A stretch of 6,357 bases of DNA. It comes from CALESS01 sp964405455 (GTDB lineage Bacteria; Chloroflexota; Anaerolineae; Anaerolineales; Anaerolineaceae). The position numbers and the translations under genes are program-made. Under the pieces are notes generated by a model. The model saw only the letters and a list, made by a program, of their open reading frames with translations. It made no database searches and was not told the origin of the DNA. Each line of letters begins with the position of its first letter. Within the stretch, counting starts at the first letter, position 1. Below, piece after piece: positions 5,438-6,357 of the stretch. Location: the NCBI GenBank assembly GCA_964405455.1, contig CAYOOA010000106.1, positions 1 to 6,357 of the forward strand, given 5' to 3'.

Positions 5438-6357
5438 GTGAATCGGCCATCCACTCCTGCCTGGCAATGGGCCCTCATTTTGATCGTCTTGGCCGGGGCT
5501 ATCTCCTCCGGTGGATATGCCGTATATTTAATGTCGCGTGATCCAGAATTATTAAATAGGTCCCGGAACAACCCCCCGGCAGCCAGCGCTTTCCCGGCCC
5601 CGCAAAACCTGAACAGCGCCGTCAAGACCACCCCTCTTCTCCCACCGCCTTCTACCACGCCCACCAGCACTCCCTCGCCCACATCGACTTCGACAGCCAC
5701 GCCAACCCCAACCGCCACCTTCACATCTTCGCCGACAGCTTCCCCCACGGACACTGAAACACCTCTCCCGACGCCCACCGAGCGGGTAGAGCCAACCAAT
5801 CCACCGGCCAGTTCTTCCGATCTTGTGCTTGTGAATGGATTTATCGGTCACCCGCAGTCCTATCCCCTCTCGTGCGAATCCCGCTCCGCTGCCGACCTGG
5901 CTGCTTTTTTTGGCGTACCCGTCAGTGAAGCCGATTTCCAGGCCAGCCTGCCCACGTCAGATGACCCCAATGTTGGTTTCGTTGGTTCACCCTGGGGGCC
6001 TGGCGGGCAGATTCCGCCCTATTCCTATGGTGTCTATGCCGCCCCGGTGGCCGCCCTGCTGCGCAATTATGGATTACCGGCCAACGAGCATTACGGCATG
6101 TCTTATGAAGAATTGCAGCAGGAAATTGCCGCCGGCCGCCCGGTGATAGTCTGGGTAATTGCCGGCTTCATCAACGGTTATGCCATCGAATATACGGCTG
6201 CGTCCACCGGAGAGACCAGCCGGGTGGCATACGGCGAACACACGGTTGTCGTGGTTGGATACACTGACAGCTATGTGATAGCCAATGACGGCGGCTGGAT
6301 TTACTACATCGGTACCGGTCAGTTCCTGCGCACCTGGGGCGTGCTGGAGAATATGGC
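5438..6357 (+). CDS. Membrane-anchored C39-like cysteine peptidase, 3' end beyond window
   Basis: An open frame from GTG 5438 through the window end: 306 full codons plus two bases. The N-terminus has one transmembrane helix (about 11-31) with a short Arg-containing inside segment. A low-complexity Pro/Thr/Ser linker (about 63-126) follows, then a papain-fold domain of the C39-like type (about 128 on). Catalytic features: Gln140 six residues before Cys146 in YPLSCES (oxyanion Gln and nucleophile, the papain spacing), His268 in GEHTVVVVGY, and Asn283/Asp284 in IANDGG as the third residue. Family segments AADLAAFFGV (151-160), WGPGGQIPP (186-194) and GRPVIVWV (233-240) are present. It should act outside the membrane; its substrate is unknown. 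C39 peptidases of ABC exporters cleave double-glycine leaders, but this stand-alone type has no attached transporter. GTG is the only start between the in-frame TAA at 5423 and the helix; there is no clear ribosome binding site, so translation probably couples to the lipoprotein gene. Ending in GVLENM suggests only a few residues are missing. Confidence 0.88.
   Translation, partial: MNRPSTPAWQWALILIVLAGAISSGGYAVYLMSRDPELLNRSRNNPPAASAFPAPQNLNSAVKTTPLLPPPSTTPTSTPSPTSTSTATPTPTATFTSSPTASPTDTETPLPTPTERVEPTNPPASSSDLVLVNGFIGHPQSYPLSCESRSAADLAAFFGVPVSEADFQASLPTSDDPNVGFVGSPWGPGGQIPPYSYGVYAAPVAALLRNYGLPANEHYGMSYEELQQEIAAGRPVIVWVIAGFINGYAIEYTAASTGETSRVAYGEHTVVVVGYTDSYVIANDGGWIYYIGTGQFLRTWGVLENM

Noticed and set aside
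5242..5799. A minus-strand open frame encoding Val/Gly-rich repeats
   Set aside because: It is the antisense of the Pro/Thr/Ser linker of the peptidase (CCN ACN codons read backwards give GGN/GTN), not a real repeat protein.
5620..5800. Imperfect CCNACN-type tandem repetition, considered as a DNA repeat or CRISPR-like array
   Set aside because: There are no regular repeat units or spacers; the pattern follows codons of a Pro/Thr/Ser-rich protein linker.
5835..6146. A 103-residue plus-strand open frame overlapping the peptidase domain
   Set aside because: It is in a different frame from the GTG-started peptidase, whose frame carries the Gln/Cys/His/Asn catalytic set and continues through the window end.

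Overview
The window looks like a piece of a draft genome or metagenome bin from Chloroflexota, most likely Anaerolineae. This is an inference from gene content. The best pointers are a lipoprotein carrying an NBR1-type Ig-like domain and a membrane-anchored C39-like peptidase with a long Pro/Thr/Ser linker, both common in that class. A moderately GC-rich, diderm-free style of surface lipoproteins fits too. No sequence search was possible.

Left part (78-3196, minus strand): the 3' three quarters of an ABC exporter operon, read right to left. It encodes an ATPase lacking its N-terminus, then two paralogous ABC-2 type permeases. The genes are tightly packed: a 4-base ATGA overlap, then a 2-base separation with a strong ribosome binding site. 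They probably form one heterodimeric exporter of the NatA/NatB type, with unknown substrate.

Middle (3197-3296): exactly 100 N, a scaffolding placeholder. The missing part of the ATPase alone needs more room than this, so the true gap is larger and adjacency of the two sides is not proven by the sequence. To its right is the C-terminal 104 residues of a small two-helix membrane protein of unknown function (plus strand), closed by a clear intrinsic terminator.

Right part (3612-6357, plus strand): recA with a near-consensus sigma70-type promoter, a LexA-like operator lying between its -35 and -10 boxes, a good ribosome binding site and its own terminator. Three bases after that terminator's T-tract begins a lipoprotein with an NBR1-type Ig-like domain, followed one base later by a GTG-started membrane-anchored C39-like cysteine peptidase that runs off the window end. 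These last two look translationally coupled and both act outside the membrane. They are not obviously related to recombination, and recX is not seen next to recA.

Overall the window is mostly ordinary housekeeping and transport. The points most worth a second look are the SOS-type recA control region, the terminator that abuts the lipoprotein start, the coupled lipoprotein/peptidase pair, and the gap that cannot be its nominal size. I do not see evidence for a wholly new system.
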